The notes: a model not told the origin generated them from the sequence alone. A stretch of DNA of 64,000 nucleotides from Roseitranquillus sp963749675 (GCA_963749675.1 CAVVNT010000006.1:1-64000), one strand, 5' to 3'. Shown: positions 33,620 to 44,089, counted from the first letter of the stretch. Made by a program: numbers and translations.

Positions 33620-34975
33620 TCAGGCAGCCGCCCCCGTAAGCGCCCGCGCGAACTCCTCCGGGTCGAAGGCATCGAGGTCGTCGATCTGCTCGCCCACGCC
33701 GATTGCATGGATCGGCAACCCGAACTTGTCGGCCAGCGCGACGAGGACGCCCCCCTTCGCCGTCCCGTCGAGCTTGGTCATGACCAGCCCCGTGACGTCG
33801 GCCATCCGGCGAAAGATCTCGACCTGGCTCAGCGCGTTCTGCCCCGTCGTCGCATCGAGGACGAGGATCGTGTTGTGCGGCGCCTCTGGGTCCCTCTTGC
33901 GGATCACCCGGACGATCTTGGCGAGCTCTTCCATCAGGTCGGCGCGATTCTGCAGGCGGCCTGCGGTGTCAATCATCAACAGGTCGGCTCCCTCCGCCTG
34001 CGCCTTGGCCATCGCGTCGAAGGCAAGGCTGGCGGGGTCGGACCCCTGAGGCGCTGTCATGACGGGGACCCCGGCGCGATCCCCCCAGATCTGCAACTGC
34101 TCGACAGCGGCAGCGCGGAACGTGTCTCCCGCGGCGATCACCACCTTCTTGCCCGCCCCTCGAAACTGGCTGGCGAGCTTGCCGATGGTCGTGGTCTTGC
34201 CCGAGCCGTTGACGCCTACCACTAGCACGACCTGCGGCTTCGAAGGATAGAGCGGCAGCGGCGTCGCCACCCCTGCCATGATCCGCGCGATCTCGGCGGC
34301 GAGGACCGCCTTGATCTCCTCGGTCGACAGCTTGCGCCCCTGATGGCTCTCGGCGAGATTTGCAGTGACCCGCATCGCCGTGTCGACCCCCATGTCGGAT
34401 GCGATCAAGAGCTCCTCGAGGCTCTCCAGCATGGCGTCGTCGACGACCCGGCGCAGGACCGGAGCGCCCGGCGTCCGGCGGCCGAACATCCTCCCCAGGA
34501 AACCCGATGGCGGATCCTGCGCTGGCGCCGCCTCGGCGATCGCGGAGTCGGCAAGGGGCGGCTGAGGTCTCTCTCGCGGGCGCGTCTCACGCGTCGGATC
34601 CGGCTCGGGATCGCGGACAGGCGGGGTTTCGGGCCCGGGAACGTCGCCAGGCACCGGATCGGGGGCCTCCTGGGGCCCCTCCGGGGGTCCCGGCATCGGC
34701 TCCTCGGCCGGTTCGGGCTCCGTCGCCGGCGGGCGGACCGGGTCTTCCTCGGGCGGCGGCACCTCGTCCTGCCCCGGTTCGGCAGGCGGGTCCGGTTCCA
34801 CCGGCCTGCCCGCCGGCAGATCGGGTTGCGCCTGGGTCGGCCCTGGCGGCACCTCCGATTTCGGGGCGTCCGGCGACTCGACCTCTCCACCGTCGGCGAC
34901 GATTGCGTCCAGCCCCTCTTCCAGCCGCGACGACGACTTGAAGAGCCGGTCCTTCAGTTTCCCGAAAAACGACAT
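33620..34975 (-). CDS. ftsY: signal recognition particle receptor FtsY
   Basis: 451 residues. A short N-terminal start (MSFFGKLKDRLFKSSSRLEE) leads to a long acidic, proline-rich A domain, then the N domain and the G domain: GVNGSGKTTTIGK (P-loop, about residue 254), AAGDTFRAAAVEQLQIWGDR, ADLLMIDTAGRLQNRADLME, GLVMTKLDGTAKGGV and GVGEQIDDLDAFDPEEFARA. It is the membrane GTPase that receives SRP-ribosome complexes for co-translational insertion. All motifs are intact. Confidence 0.97.
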   Translation of the reverse strand: MSFFGKLKDRLFKSSSRLEEGLDAIVADGGEVESPDAPKSEVPPGPTQAQPDLPAGRPVEPDPPAEPGQDEVPPPEEDPVRPPATEPEPAEEPMPGPPEGPQEAPDPVPGDVPGPETPPVRDPEPDPTRETRPRERPQPPLADSAIAEAAPAQDPPSGFLGRMFGRRTPGAPVLRRVVDDAMLESLEELLIASDMGVDTAMRVTANLAESHQGRKLSTEEIKAVLAAEIARIMAGVATPLPLYPSKPQVVLVVGVNGSGKTTTIGKLASQFRGAGKKVVIAAGDTFRAAAVEQLQIWGDRAGVPVMTAPQGSDPASLAFDAMAKAQAEGADLLMIDTAGRLQNRADLMEELAKIVRVIRKRDPEAPHNTILVLDATTGQNALSQVEIFRRMADVTGLVMTKLDGTAKGGVLVALADKFGLPIHAIGVGEQIDDLDAFDPEEFARALTGAAA

Positions 34976-35101
34976 GCGGCGCGCCTCCTTCAGGTCCTCA
35001 CCTATGCCAACGCAAGCCGGTTCGAAAGGTGCCGTGGCGGGCCCCGGTCCGCCCAGGCGGGCCGGGGAGGATAGTCTCGCGCCGTAAGGCGCTCCGCCTG
35101 G

Positions 35102-36766
35102 TCAGAGGTCGTCCGGGAAGTGCTTCATCGTCAGCATGAACGGGTTCGGCGCCGCCTGCCCTAGTCCGCAGATCGACGCATCGCGCATGACCTGCGAGAG
35201 CTCGGTCAGAAGGCCTTCATCCCATCGCTCCGCTTGCATCAGCTTCACAGCCTTCTCGCAGCCGACCCTGCAAGGCGTGCACTGCCCGCAGCTCTCGCTC
35301 TCGAAGAAGCGCAGCATGTTGATCGCGGCGTCCCGCACGCTGTCGCGCTGGCTCAGCACGACGATCGCCGCGGAACCAATGAACGTCCCCTCGCCCTGAA
35401 GCGTATCGAAGTCGAGCGGCAGATGGTCGAGCGACGCCGGCAAGAGACCCGAGGAGGGGCCGCCCGGCTGGAATGCCTTCAGCTCCTGTCCGTCCGGCAT
35501 CCCGCCGGCCGCCGCGATCAGGTCGCGGATCGTCGAGCCGGCCGGCAGCAGGTAGACCCCGGGAGCATTGACCCGGCCGGAAATCGAATAGCTGCGCAAA
35601 CCCCTCCGGCCATTCTTCTCCACGCCATTCAGCGTCTCCGGCCCTTCCCGGCAGACCCGCGCAACCCAGTACAGGGTCTCGACGTTGTGGACGAGCGTCG
35701 GCCGCCCCCACAAGCCGACCTGCGCCACGTAGGGCGGCCGGTGGCGGGGATAGCCGCGCCTGCCCTCGATCGACTCCAGCATCGCCGATTCCTCTCCGCA
35801 GATGTAGGCGCCGGCGCCTCTGCGCACCTCGAGGAAGCCTGGCTCGACGATGCCGGCGCCTTCGAGCTTCGGGATCTCGCGGCGAAGGATTTCCAACACC
35901 GCGGGATACTCGTCCCGCATGTAGATGTAGCAGCGGTCGACCCGGCAGGCCCAGGCGGCGATCAACGTCCCTTCGAGGAACAGGTGAGGCGTCCGCTCCA
36001 GATAGTACCGGTCCTTGATCGTCCCCGGCTCGCCCTCGTCGCCGTTCACCGCCATGTAGACCGGCGATTCTGCCGCCCGGACGAAGCTCCACTTCTTGCC
36101 CGTCGAGAAGCCGGCGCCGCCGAGGCCGCGCAGCCCGGACTCCGTCACCTTGTCCTGCACCGCCTCGGGGTTGCCGTTCCGCCGCAGCGCGGCCAGCGTT
36201 TCGTAGCCACCGCCGGCAGCATACGCCTCGAACGACTCGTAGTCCGGCACGGCCGGGCCGTGGAGCCCATCGCCGACAGCCGCCAGCACGGATTCGGGCG
36301 TCGCGTTGTCGACGTGCACATGGCGCAGTTCCGCCACCGGCGCGGTGTCGCAGCGCCCCATGCAAGGCGCCCGCAGGACTCGCACCTCGGCGGGGTCGGT
36401 ACCGGCTTGCAGCGCCGCCATCAGCTCGCGGGCGCCCGCCATCTCGCAGGAGAGGCTGTCGCAGACGCGGATCGTCAGCGCCGGTGGCGGGGCCTCACCC
36501 TCCCTCAACGGGTCGAAGTGGGCGTAGAAGGTCGCGACCTCCCAGACCTCGGCCATCGAGAGCCTGAGCTCCTCGGCGAGTGCGCGCAGGTGGCGCGCCG
36601 CGAGATGGCCGTATTCGTCCTGGATGAGGTGCAGGAACTCGATCAGGAGGTCGCGGCGGCGCGGTCGGTCGCCCAGCAGCGCGCGGACCTCCTGCCACGC
36701 CTCGTCATCGAGTTGCCGCCCCTTCGGCGTGCCGCGCGGCCTGCGTCGTCCTTCGTCGAGAGCCAT
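35102..36766 (-). CDS. fused NuoE-NuoF-like subunit, NAD-dependent formate dehydrogenase beta type
   Basis: 554 residues. The first about 170 residues are thioredoxin-like NuoE/FdsG (IQDEYGHLAARHLRALAEEL; VCDSLSCEMAG; RAPCMGRCDTAP, the four [2Fe-2S] cysteines). The remainder is NuoF/FdsB: LRGLGGAGFSTGKKWSFVRA (FMN/NAD site), GAYICGEESAMLESIEGRRG, and ESCGQCTPCRVGC with the [4Fe-4S] cysteines. Such a fusion is known in tungsten- or molybdenum-dependent formate dehydrogenase beta subunits (Fdh1B of Methylorubrum). No formate dehydrogenase alpha or Nuo neighbour lies in the window, so its complex is unproven. Confidence 0.85.
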   Translation of the reverse strand: MALDEGRRRPRGTPKGRQLDDEAWQEVRALLGDRPRRRDLLIEFLHLIQDEYGHLAARHLRALAEELRLSMAEVWEVATFYAHFDPLREGEAPPPALTIRVCDSLSCEMAGARELMAALQAGTDPAEVRVLRAPCMGRCDTAPVAELRHVHVDNATPESVLAAVGDGLHGPAVPDYESFEAYAAGGGYETLAALRRNGNPEAVQDKVTESGLRGLGGAGFSTGKKWSFVRAAESPVYMAVNGDEGEPGTIKDRYYLERTPHLFLEGTLIAAWACRVDRCYIYMRDEYPAVLEILRREIPKLEGAGIVEPGFLEVRRGAGAYICGEESAMLESIEGRRGYPRHRPPYVAQVGLWGRPTLVHNVETLYWVARVCREGPETLNGVEKNGRRGLRSYSISGRVNAPGVYLLPAGSTIRDLIAAAGGMPDGQELKAFQPGGPSSGLLPASLDHLPLDFDTLQGEGTFIGSAAIVVLSQRDSVRDAAINMLRFFESESCGQCTPCRVGCEKAVKLMQAERWDEGLLTELSQVMRDASICGLGQAAPNPFMLTMKHFPDDL

Positions 36767-36870
36767 GGTCCTGTCCTCCCGGCCGCGACCCTATTGCGGG
36801 CGGCCGGTGACTTGCCAGCATGAAAACGGCGCATTGGCGGCGGAACGCGCCCGTGTCATCTTCGACATCG

Positions 36871-37251
36871 ATGCGAACCGCGATCCTGCTTCTCGCCACC
36901 GCTGTGCCCGCCACGGCGCAGACCCCCCTCTCGGCGGAAGCCTTCGATGCGCTGACCCGCGGCAAAACCTTCTACTATTCCGAGGACGGCAGGCCCTATG
37001 GCGCCGAGGAATACCACGAGGATCGAGAGGTGATCTGGTCGTTCCTCGACGGCGAGTGCATGCGCGGCACATGGTACCAGTCGGGCGAGGCGATCTGCTT
37101 CGCCTACGACGATCTCGACGTGCCGCAATGCTGGCTCTTCTTCGACGAGGGCGGCCTCAGGGCGCAGTTCCTCGGCGGCGGATCGGAGCTAACCGAGATG
37201 GGGCAGACCGGCGAGTCGCTGGACTGCCCGGGCCCGGACGTGGGCGTCTAG
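36871..37251 (+). CDS. small secreted protein of unknown function
   Basis: 126 residues from ATG 36871, with a short Sec signal (MRTAILLLATAVPATAQ). The mature part is acidic and aromatic (LTRGKTFYYSEDGRPYGAEE, VIWSFLDGECMRGTWYQSGE, CWLFFDEGGLRAQFLGGG) with four cysteines that may form two disulfides. It resembles small uncharacterised periplasmic proteins of Rhodobacteraceae. Its stop TAG overlaps the convergent xseA stop within CTAG. Confidence 0.75.
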   Translation: MRTAILLLATAVPATAQTPLSAEAFDALTRGKTFYYSEDGRPYGAEEYHEDREVIWSFLDGECMRGTWYQSGEAICFAYDDLDVPQCWLFFDEGGLRAQFLGGGSELTEMGQTGESLDCPGPDVGV

Positions 37252-38865
37252 AAGAGCGACCCTTGTTCGGGCTCCTTAGGCTGCATCCGGCGCTTCCGCT
37301 GGGTCGTCGCCGCGCCGACCTCCACCGTGCCGTCGGCGAATTGCAGCGACAGGACGTCTGCCGCCCGAGCCGCGGCTGTCTCGGTGACGACATGCTCCCC
37401 CGACCAGACCACCGCATAGCCGCGGGCCAGAGTCGCCTCGTACCCCGCGGTCTCGCGCACGCGGTCGAGCGCGGCCAGCCTCTGGTGCAGGGCGTCGTGG
37501 CGATGCCTGGCGGCCGAACGGATCCTCTCGCCCCGCTCCTGCAGCCAATCGAGATGTCGCTCGATCATCGATTCGACCAGTGCGCCCGTGAAGCGCGAGC
37601 CTACCCGGTCGAGCCGCTCCCGCCGGCCGGAGACGTAGCGGAGCGCGGCGTCCCGGCGCATCGTCCGCACCAGTCCGGCGAGCCGCTCCGCGCGCCGCCG
37701 CGTCGCCTGCGCCATCATCTGCGGAGAGAGCCGCCGCACCGTCATCCCGAAGCGCTGCCTTTCGCGCGCCGCCCGCGAGCGCAAGGTGCCCGGCCGCAGC
37801 ACCGCCGCAGCTTCGCGTAGGGCCGCACGCCGCCGCTCCGTGCCCTGCGCGATCGCATTGTCGAGACGATCGCCGAGCCAGTCCAACCGCTGCCGCGGGC
37901 CCGCGACCAGCGAGCTCCGGCCGCGGCAGCGCGCGCGAGAGATCGCGCAGGCGCTGGACCCGCGCGGTCACGCCCTGGTTCAGCGCGCGGGAGAGGCGCG
38001 CCCCCTGCCCCTCAGCCCAGACCATCAGGTCTCGCCGCACCGGCACCGCGATCTCCGCCGCGGCGGTGGGCGTCGGCGCACGGCGGTCGGCTGCGAAGTC
38101 GATCAGGGTGGTGTCGGTCTCGTGCCCGACGGCCGAGATCAGCGGGATCGTGCAGGCCGCGGCGGCCCGCACCACGATTTCCTCGTTGAAGCCCCAGAGG
38201 TCCTCGACCGAGCCGCCGCCGCGGGCCACGATCAGGACGTCGGGCCGCGGGATGGGGCCACCCGGCGCAAGCGTGCCGAACCCTTCGATCGCCCCCGCCA
38301 CCTCCGCCGCACAGGCTGCGCCCTGAACGGCAACCGGCCAGACCAGCACGCGGCGCGGGAACCGGTCTCGCAGGCGGTGCAGGATGTCGCGGATCACCGC
38401 GCCCGACGGCGACGTGACGACGCCTATGACCTCCGGCAGGTACGGCAGCGCCCGCTTGCGCTCGGCCGCGAACAGGCCCTCGGCCGTCAATGCCTGGCGC
38501 CGCTTCTCCAACATCGCCATCAGCGCCCCGACCCCCGCCGGCGCCAGCGATTCGATGACGATCTGGTATTTCGACTGGCCGGGGAACGTCGTGAGGCGGC
38601 CTGTCGCGATGACCTCCATCCCCTCCTCGGGCGGGGTCTCCAGCCGTGCGGCCTGGCCGCGCCAGATCACCCCCGAGAGGCACGCGCGATCGTCCTTGAG
38701 GTCGAGATAGATATGTCCCGACCGGGGGCGCGAGACCCGACCGACCTCGCCGCGGACCCGCACATGGTCGAACGCTCCCTCCACGGTGCGCTTCACCGCG
38801 CCGGAGATCTCCGAGACGGTGAATTCCGGCGCATTGCCAGGGTTCGGGTCGTCGATCAGGTCCAA
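37248..38865 (-). CDS. xseA: exodeoxyribonuclease VII large subunit, frameshifted
   Basis: The N-terminal OB domain (FTVSEISGAVKRTVEGAFDH; RVSRPRSGHIYLDLKDDRAC) and catalytic domain (VIGVVTSPSGAVIRDILHRL; DVLIVARGGGSVEDLWGFNE; ISAVGHETDTTLIDFAADRR, APTPTAAAEIAVP) are intact. Near 37905 one extra base shifts the frame: PELA continues properly as LVAGPRQRLDWLGDRLDNAI in the other frame, to the end (QPKEPEQGSLF). The whole gene is present and the break is within the coiled-coil region. The enzyme degrades single-stranded DNA with XseB. A sequencing error is likely. Confidence 0.9.
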
Positions 38866-38923
38866 GGCGTCCTCACGAGAGGCGGACCCTAACGGGCATC
38901 TCGGGGAATGGAAATTGAGATCA

Positions 38924-39133
38924 TCACTCGCGGCATTCCGGGCAGCAAAGGGCGCAGCCGTTCACCGGGCTGAACCGCTCACGGGCGCGCGCCATCGCCT
39001 CACCACATGCCTCGAACGTACCGAGATCGACGAGTTCCAGGTGCTGGGGCAGGACCTGGCAATCGGTCCGATGGAGGAAATGCGTCGCCTCGTCCTGCGG
39101 TGTGCCGGTGACGGCATAGGTTTGGTCGTTCAT
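38924..39133 (-). CDS. small cysteine-rich protein of unknown function
   Basis: 69 residues from MNDQTYAVTGTPQDEATHFL. The C-terminal NGCALCCPECRE has four cysteines that could bind a metal, and HRTDCQVLP adds one more. No family is recognised with confidence. It sits divergently upstream of purD. An upstream ATG at 39166 would add 11 residues of no evident similarity. Confidence 0.6.
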   Translation of the reverse strand: MNDQTYAVTGTPQDEATHFLHRTDCQVLPQHLELVDLGTFEACGEAMARARERFSPVNGCALCCPECRE

Positions 39134-39225
39134 GCTCGCGCTTTCTCTTGCGACGCGGCCGGGCACCGCGCCTTGTCAGTCAGCAGCTAGCTGACTACGA
39201 CGCCAACACACGGACGGGGGCGCGC

Positions 39226-40443
39226 ATGAACATACTGATCCTCGGCGGCGGCGGGCGGGAGCATGCGCTAGCCTGGGCGGTGTCGCAGAACCCCAAATGC
39301 GACCGGCTGATCGTCGCGCCGGGGAACGCCGGGGTCGAAAGCGTCGCCGAATGCGCACGACTCGACATCCTCGACCCTGCGGCCGTCGTGCAGTTCGCAA
39401 CCGACGCGGCAATCGACTTCGTCATCATCGGCCCCGAGGCACCGGTCGTCGCCGGAGTGGCCGACGCGCTTTCGGCGGCCGATGTCAGCGTCTTCGGCCC
39501 CTCCGCGGCGGCGGCGCAGCTCGAGGCGTCAAAGAGCTCCGCCAAGGACGTCTGCGAGGCGGCGGGCGTGCCAACGGCCGCATGGAACCGGTTCGAGACG
39601 CCGTCCGAAGCGGCCGACCATGTGCGCCGGGCCGGCGCGCCTATCGTGGTCAAGGCCGACGGCCTCGCCGCCGGCAAGGGCGTCACCGTCGCCGCGACGC
39701 AGGAGGAGGCGCTGCAGGCGCTTGCCGGCCTTGACGGTCCGGTGGTGCTCGAGGAGGTCCTGCACGGCGAGGAGGCGTCGTTCTTCGCGCTCTGCGACGG
39801 AGAGATGGCGCTGCCCATCGGCACGGCGCAGGACCACAAGCGCGCCTTCGACGGCGACAAGGGGCCGAACACCGGCGGCATGGGCGCCTACTCACCGGCC
39901 CCGATCCTGTCGGACGCTGTCGCCGAGCTCACGATGGACCGTATCGTGCGGCCGACGCTCGCCGAGATGGCGCGGCGCGGCACGCCCTATCGCGGCGTCC
40001 TCTACGCCGGCCTGATGATCGAGGACGGCACGCCGCGGCTCATCGAATTCAACGTCCGCTTCGGCGATCCGGAGGCGCAGGTACTGATGATGCGCCTCGG
40101 CGCGCAGGCGCTCGACCTGATGCAGGCCACCGCCGAGGGCCGCCTTGACGAGGCGCGGGTGAACTGGGCCGACGATCACGCGATGACCGTCGTCCTCGCG
40201 GCGCGGGGATATCCCGGCGACCATGCGCGCGGCGAGGAAATCGGCGGGCTCGACGATCTGCCGGAGGATTCCTCGCACATGACGTTCCACGCCGGAACCG
40301 CGCAGCGCGATGGGCGCATCGTCTCGGCAGGAGGTCGGGTTCTGAATGCCACCGCCCGCGGGGCGACGCTGGCCGAGGCGCGCGAGCGGGCATATCAGTT
40401 GGCCGAAGCGGTGCGACTGGCCGGGCGGCTTCTACCGGCGTGA
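39226..40443 (+). CDS. purD: phosphoribosylamine-glycine ligase
   Basis: 405 residues. MNILILGGGGREHALAWAVS, FVIIGPEAPVVAGVADALSA, KADGLAAGKGVTVAATQEEA, GPNTGGMGAYSPAPI, then RLIEFNVRFGDPEAQVLMMR are the GARS signatures: N-domain, ATP-grasp loop and metal-binding Glu and Asn. It makes glycinamide ribonucleotide in purine synthesis. The gene is intact and the start ATG at 39226 matches the family's usual N-terminus. Confidence 0.97.
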   Translation: MNILILGGGGREHALAWAVSQNPKCDRLIVAPGNAGVESVAECARLDILDPAAVVQFATDAAIDFVIIGPEAPVVAGVADALSAADVSVFGPSAAAAQLEASKSSAKDVCEAAGVPTAAWNRFETPSEAADHVRRAGAPIVVKADGLAAGKGVTVAATQEEALQALAGLDGPVVLEEVLHGEEASFFALCDGEMALPIGTAQDHKRAFDGDKGPNTGGMGAYSPAPILSDAVAELTMDRIVRPTLAEMARRGTPYRGVLYAGLMIEDGTPRLIEFNVRFGDPEAQVLMMRLGAQALDLMQATAEGRLDEARVNWADDHAMTVVLAARGYPGDHARGEEIGGLDDLPEDSSHMTFHAGTAQRDGRIVSAGGRVLNATARGATLAEARERAYQLAEAVRLAGRLLPA

Positions 40444-40464
40444 CATCGGCTGGCGGGCGCTTTC

Positions 40465-41271
40465 GTGAGGAAGCAGATCATCTCGATCAAGTGGGGCAAG
40501 CGCTACGGGGCCGATTACGTCAATCGACTCGCCTCCATGGTCTCGCGGCACATCACGCCGCCCTACCGGTTCCTTTGCTTCACCGACGATGCCGAGGGGT
40601 TCGGACAGGATGTCGAGGCGCACCCGCTGCCGCCACTCGACTGCGAGATGCCCACCGGCACGCTCGGCAAATGGGGCAAGGCCCGGCTTTGGACGGAGGG
40701 ACTAGGCGGGCTGTCAGGACCGGTTCTCTTCCTCGACCTCGACGTGGTGATCCTGCAGTCACTCGATCCACTGTTCGAGATCGGAGATCCGGACGACGTC
40801 ATCCTGGCCCGCAACCCCAACACCCCATTCGAGCGGCTCGGCCAGACCTCGATCTACCGGATGCCGGTCGGTCGCCTGGCGCCGCTGAAGCGGATGTTCG
40901 AGGCGGACCCGCAGGGCATCGCCGACCGCTATCAGTTCGAGCAGCGCTTCGTGACCAGAACCGCGCCGGGTGGGGTCACGTTCTGGCCCAAGGGCTGGGT
41001 CGCGGTCTACAAGTGGCACTGCATTCCGACTTTCCCGCTGAACTACATGCGAGCACCGCAGCCGCCGAAGGGCGCGCGCGTCGTCATCTTTCCCGGGCCG
41101 CTGAACCCGCCCGACGCGATCGCCGGGCGCTACCGGAAGGGCACGCCGGCGCTGGAGCCGCTGGACCATCTGCGTGCCGCGTTCGACGGACGGCGCATCA
41201 AGGGCGGCCTCTGGACCCACCTCCGCCACTACGTGCGTCCGGCGCCCTGGGTGGAGGAGCACTGGCGCTAG
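40465..41271 (+). CDS. glycosyltransferase-like protein
   Basis: 268 residues starting with GTG at 40465 (MRKQIISIKWGKRYGADYVN). GPVLFLDLDVVILQSLDPLF contains the DxD-type metal motif of GT-A enzymes, and YRFLCFTDDAEGF and FPGPLNPPDAI are motifs of a small group of uncharacterised Rhodobacteraceae glycosyltransferases. It may modify cell-surface polysaccharide. It is 21 bases after purD and its 3' end overlaps the convergent glycosyltransferase. Confidence 0.75.
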   Translation: MRKQIISIKWGKRYGADYVNRLASMVSRHITPPYRFLCFTDDAEGFGQDVEAHPLPPLDCEMPTGTLGKWGKARLWTEGLGGLSGPVLFLDLDVVILQSLDPLFEIGDPDDVILARNPNTPFERLGQTSIYRMPVGRLAPLKRMFEADPQGIADRYQFEQRFVTRTAPGGVTFWPKGWVAVYKWHCIPTFPLNYMRAPQPPKGARVVIFPGPLNPPDAIAGRYRKGTPALEPLDHLRAAFDGRRIKGGLWTHLRHYVRPAPWVEEHWR

Positions 41272-42175
41272 GAGGGTGCGTCGTCAGCGCGTCGGGAAAA
41301 CGGTCCAGATAGGCTTGCATCGCCGGCGCGCGCAGCCAGTGACGCAGCAGAGCACGCCTGTGGCGATCGACACGGGGCTCCACCGGTTTCGGCGCCTTGG
41401 CGTCAGGGAAGAACTGCCTCAGGAACGGCCCATAACCCGCTGAAAAACGCGGCGGCAGGGCCCCGGTCCGCCATGGTTTCTTCGGTCCGATGAAGTGGAC
41501 CAGTCGCGCACCGGCGTCGTCGGCGAAGTAGCGCGTCGTCTCGGTCCACTGCCAGTTCCAGACCGGCGACAGCTCGGTCCAGCGCCCGCGCAGGGCGAGG
41601 TTCAGCGCGCTCTGGTCGTTGCGGACGTAGCCTTTCGCGAGGTCCGGGTCGGCGGCGGCGGCGATGCAGGCCTCGGTCCAGCGCTCTCGCCGCCATCTCT
41701 CCGTGTCAAAGAGCAGGACTCCCGAATTCAGGTAGCGCTCCGCCGGCAGGCCAAGGCGCGAGAACTCCGCCGGCGACCTGTCCGGTGACCGCCATTGCTG
41801 CGCGTCCCGTACGGCGCCGAGCGCCTGTCCGTGCAGGTCGGCCTCCAGCACTTCCGCGACCGAGCCGTTCGGCAGGATGTCGCAATCGAGATAGAGGATA
41901 CGCCGGTACTCCGGCAGAAGCTCCGGCAGCATCAGGCACAGGTACGAAGCGTGCGAGCGCCGCTTACGGATGCTGCGGTGCTCGAACGGATTCGCGCCGT
42001 CGAACCGCTGAAGCCGTAGTTCCGGCAGACAAGGTGGTAGCGAGGGCAAGGCCGGCCCCAGAATGACGATGTCGAAGGCGCGTCTCCGGGCGCCGCTGTT
42101 CAGCGCATCCGCGAGATACGCGGCGTACGGCAGGAAGTCTGCGTCGCACACCATCACGATGGCCGTGTCGCTCAC
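41198..42175 (-). CDS. glycosyltransferase family 8 protein
   Basis: 325 residues from GTG 42175 (VSDTAIVMVCDADFLPYAAY). ILYLDCDILPNGSVAEVLEA contains the DxD metal site, RYLNSGVLLFDTERWRRERW and RNDQSALNLALRGRWTELSP are family 8 motifs, and VHFIGPKKPW is the conserved end motif. It transfers a hexose to lipopolysaccharide or a similar acceptor. The 3' 74 bases overlap the opposite gene, and its last 30 residues are low-complexity Pro-Gly-Arg, so the true end may be earlier. Confidence 0.85.
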   Translation of the reverse strand: MSDTAIVMVCDADFLPYAAYLADALNSGARRRAFDIVILGPALPSLPPCLPELRLQRFDGANPFEHRSIRKRRSHASYLCLMLPELLPEYRRILYLDCDILPNGSVAEVLEADLHGQALGAVRDAQQWRSPDRSPAEFSRLGLPAERYLNSGVLLFDTERWRRERWTEACIAAAADPDLAKGYVRNDQSALNLALRGRWTELSPVWNWQWTETTRYFADDAGARLVHFIGPKKPWRTGALPPRFSAGYGPFLRQFFPDAKAPKPVEPRVDRHRRALLRHWLRAPAMQAYLDRFPDALTTHPPSASAPPPRAPDARSGGGGSRGRP

Positions 42176-42206
42176 CCGTGGCCGCCTTTCCGCGCAAGCG
42201 CCCCGC

Positions 42207-44089
42207 TCAGTCGGCCCACTCCCACGGAACGACATACGAGCCCAGGACATGCCGGACGGCGTCTTCCTCGCCTGCCTGACTGATGCGGGCCAGAAGTCCA
42301 CGACGCTTGTCCTCGACGACCTCGACGACTCGCGCGCTGGTCCCGGCGTCGCCCAGCGCAGCGTTCAGGACGCGCGTGATGGCTGCCTTCCGGAGGTCCG
42401 GCTTGAATACCTTGCCGACAGCCGTCTTCGGAAGTTCGGGCAGGATCTCGATGTACTTCGGTATCGCCGCCCTCTCACCTATTCGGCCTCGCACAAACTC
42501 CTGCAGTTCCTCGACCGTCGTCGTCGCGCCCGAGATCAGCTCGACATAGGCGCAGGGAAGCTCTCCCGAATGCGCATCGGGTTGCCCGATCGCGCCGGCC
42601 ATCGCCACCGCTTCGTGACCCAGCAAGGCATCCTCGATCGTCGCGGGATCGATGTTGTGGCCGCCGCGGATGATCAGAATCCTTCGCGCGACCGGTGATC
42701 CATAGATACCCATCCGCGTCGATCCGGCCCAGGTCGCCGGTGCGCAGGTAGACTTCGTGGTGGAACAGGTCACGGTTCTTGTCGAGCTCGGTATAGGTCG
42801 ACCCGGGGAAGACCCCGGGGCTGTCGATGCAGATCTCGCCCACCTCGTCGGTCACGCACTCGCGAACCGTCCCGTTATCGTGCTTGAGAATGCGGACGTC
42901 GGTGTAGGGAAACGGGATGCCGACGGACCCGATCTTCTTGGTACCGCCGATGGGGTTGCAGGAGACGAGGCAGGTCGCCTCGGTCAGCCCGTACCCCTCG
43001 ATGATCTCCACGCCCGATGCGTTCTCGAACCGGTTGTAGAGTTCGACCGGTAGCGGCGCCGACCCCGAGAACGCCTGCTTGACGGACGAGACGTCGGCGT
43101 CGACCGGGCGCTGCATCAGCGCACTGATGGCGGTCGGGACGGTGATGATGAAGGTCACCTTCCACCGCTCGATGAGCTTCCAGAAGTTGTCGAAGACGCC
43201 GTCACCGCGATAGCCCGCGGGCGTGGGCAGCACGACATGGCCGCCCGACGCGATCATCGACATGAGGACCACCTCGGTCGCGAAGACATGGAACAGCGGC
43301 AGCGGGCAGATGACCACGTCCTCAGGCTGGAAGAGAAGCGTATCGCCGACCCAGCCGTTGTAGATCATGCCCGAATACCGGTGCCGCGCGATCTTGGGCA
43401 TGCCGGTCGTGCCGCCGGTGTGGAAGATACGCGCCGACCCGGTCGGACGTGCTGTCGGCGAACTGCAGCGTCGGCTTCTGCCTGGCGAGTTCGACCGCGA
43501 AGTCGAGGACGCGCGCCCGGCTCTGACGCTTGAGCCTCGGACGGATCAGGGGGACGATCCAGCTCTTCGGTGGGGAAAGGTACCTCAGCAGGTCGACCTC
43601 GAGCACCGTCTCCACGCCGGGCGCGTCGGCCAGCGCCTTGTCGACCCGCTGCGCAACGTCGGTCTTGGGAAACGCGCGGAGCGTGACGACTATCTTCGCC
43701 CTGGTCTCCCGCAGGATCGAGGCGATCTGCGCGGGCTCGAGCAGCGGGTTGATCGGCGCCACGATGCCGGCCACGGCGCCGCCGAGAAGCGTCACGACCG
43801 TCTCGATCGCGTTCGGCAGGACCAGCGCCACGGTGTCGCCCTCCCCCACCCCCAGCTGGCGGAACAGGTTCGCCACGCGGCTGACGTCCAGATGGAGCTG
43901 CTCCCATGTCAGCGTGACGGCGGGCGCTTTCGGGTTCGATAGTAGCTGAAAGCTTGCGGCGGGGCGGCTGCCGTGACGGTCCCGCACGCGGGTCAGCAGA
44001 CCGAAGAGCGTCTTGGGCAGATCACGGTCCGCCCATGGCATCTCGGCCTGGATCGCATTGCGGTCGTCGTAGGATGCGAAAGCCGCCAT
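42207..44089 (-). CDS. AMP-forming acyl-CoA synthetase, two frameshifts
   Basis: Three frames together give one full enzyme of about 625 residues. Frame one (ATG 44089): PWADRDLPKTLFGLLTRVRD and LVLPNAIETVVTLLGGAVAG. Near 43426 the second frame takes over with HTGGTTGMPKIARHRYSGMI, the AMP-binding P-loop, and EGYGLTEATCLVSCNPIGG. Near 42682 the third continues from WITGRAKD into LIIRGGHNIDPATIEDALL and the C-terminal PELPKTAVGKVFKPDLRKAA with the catalytic Lys. It would activate fatty or aromatic acids to CoA thioesters. As written it is not made whole. Confidence 0.85.
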
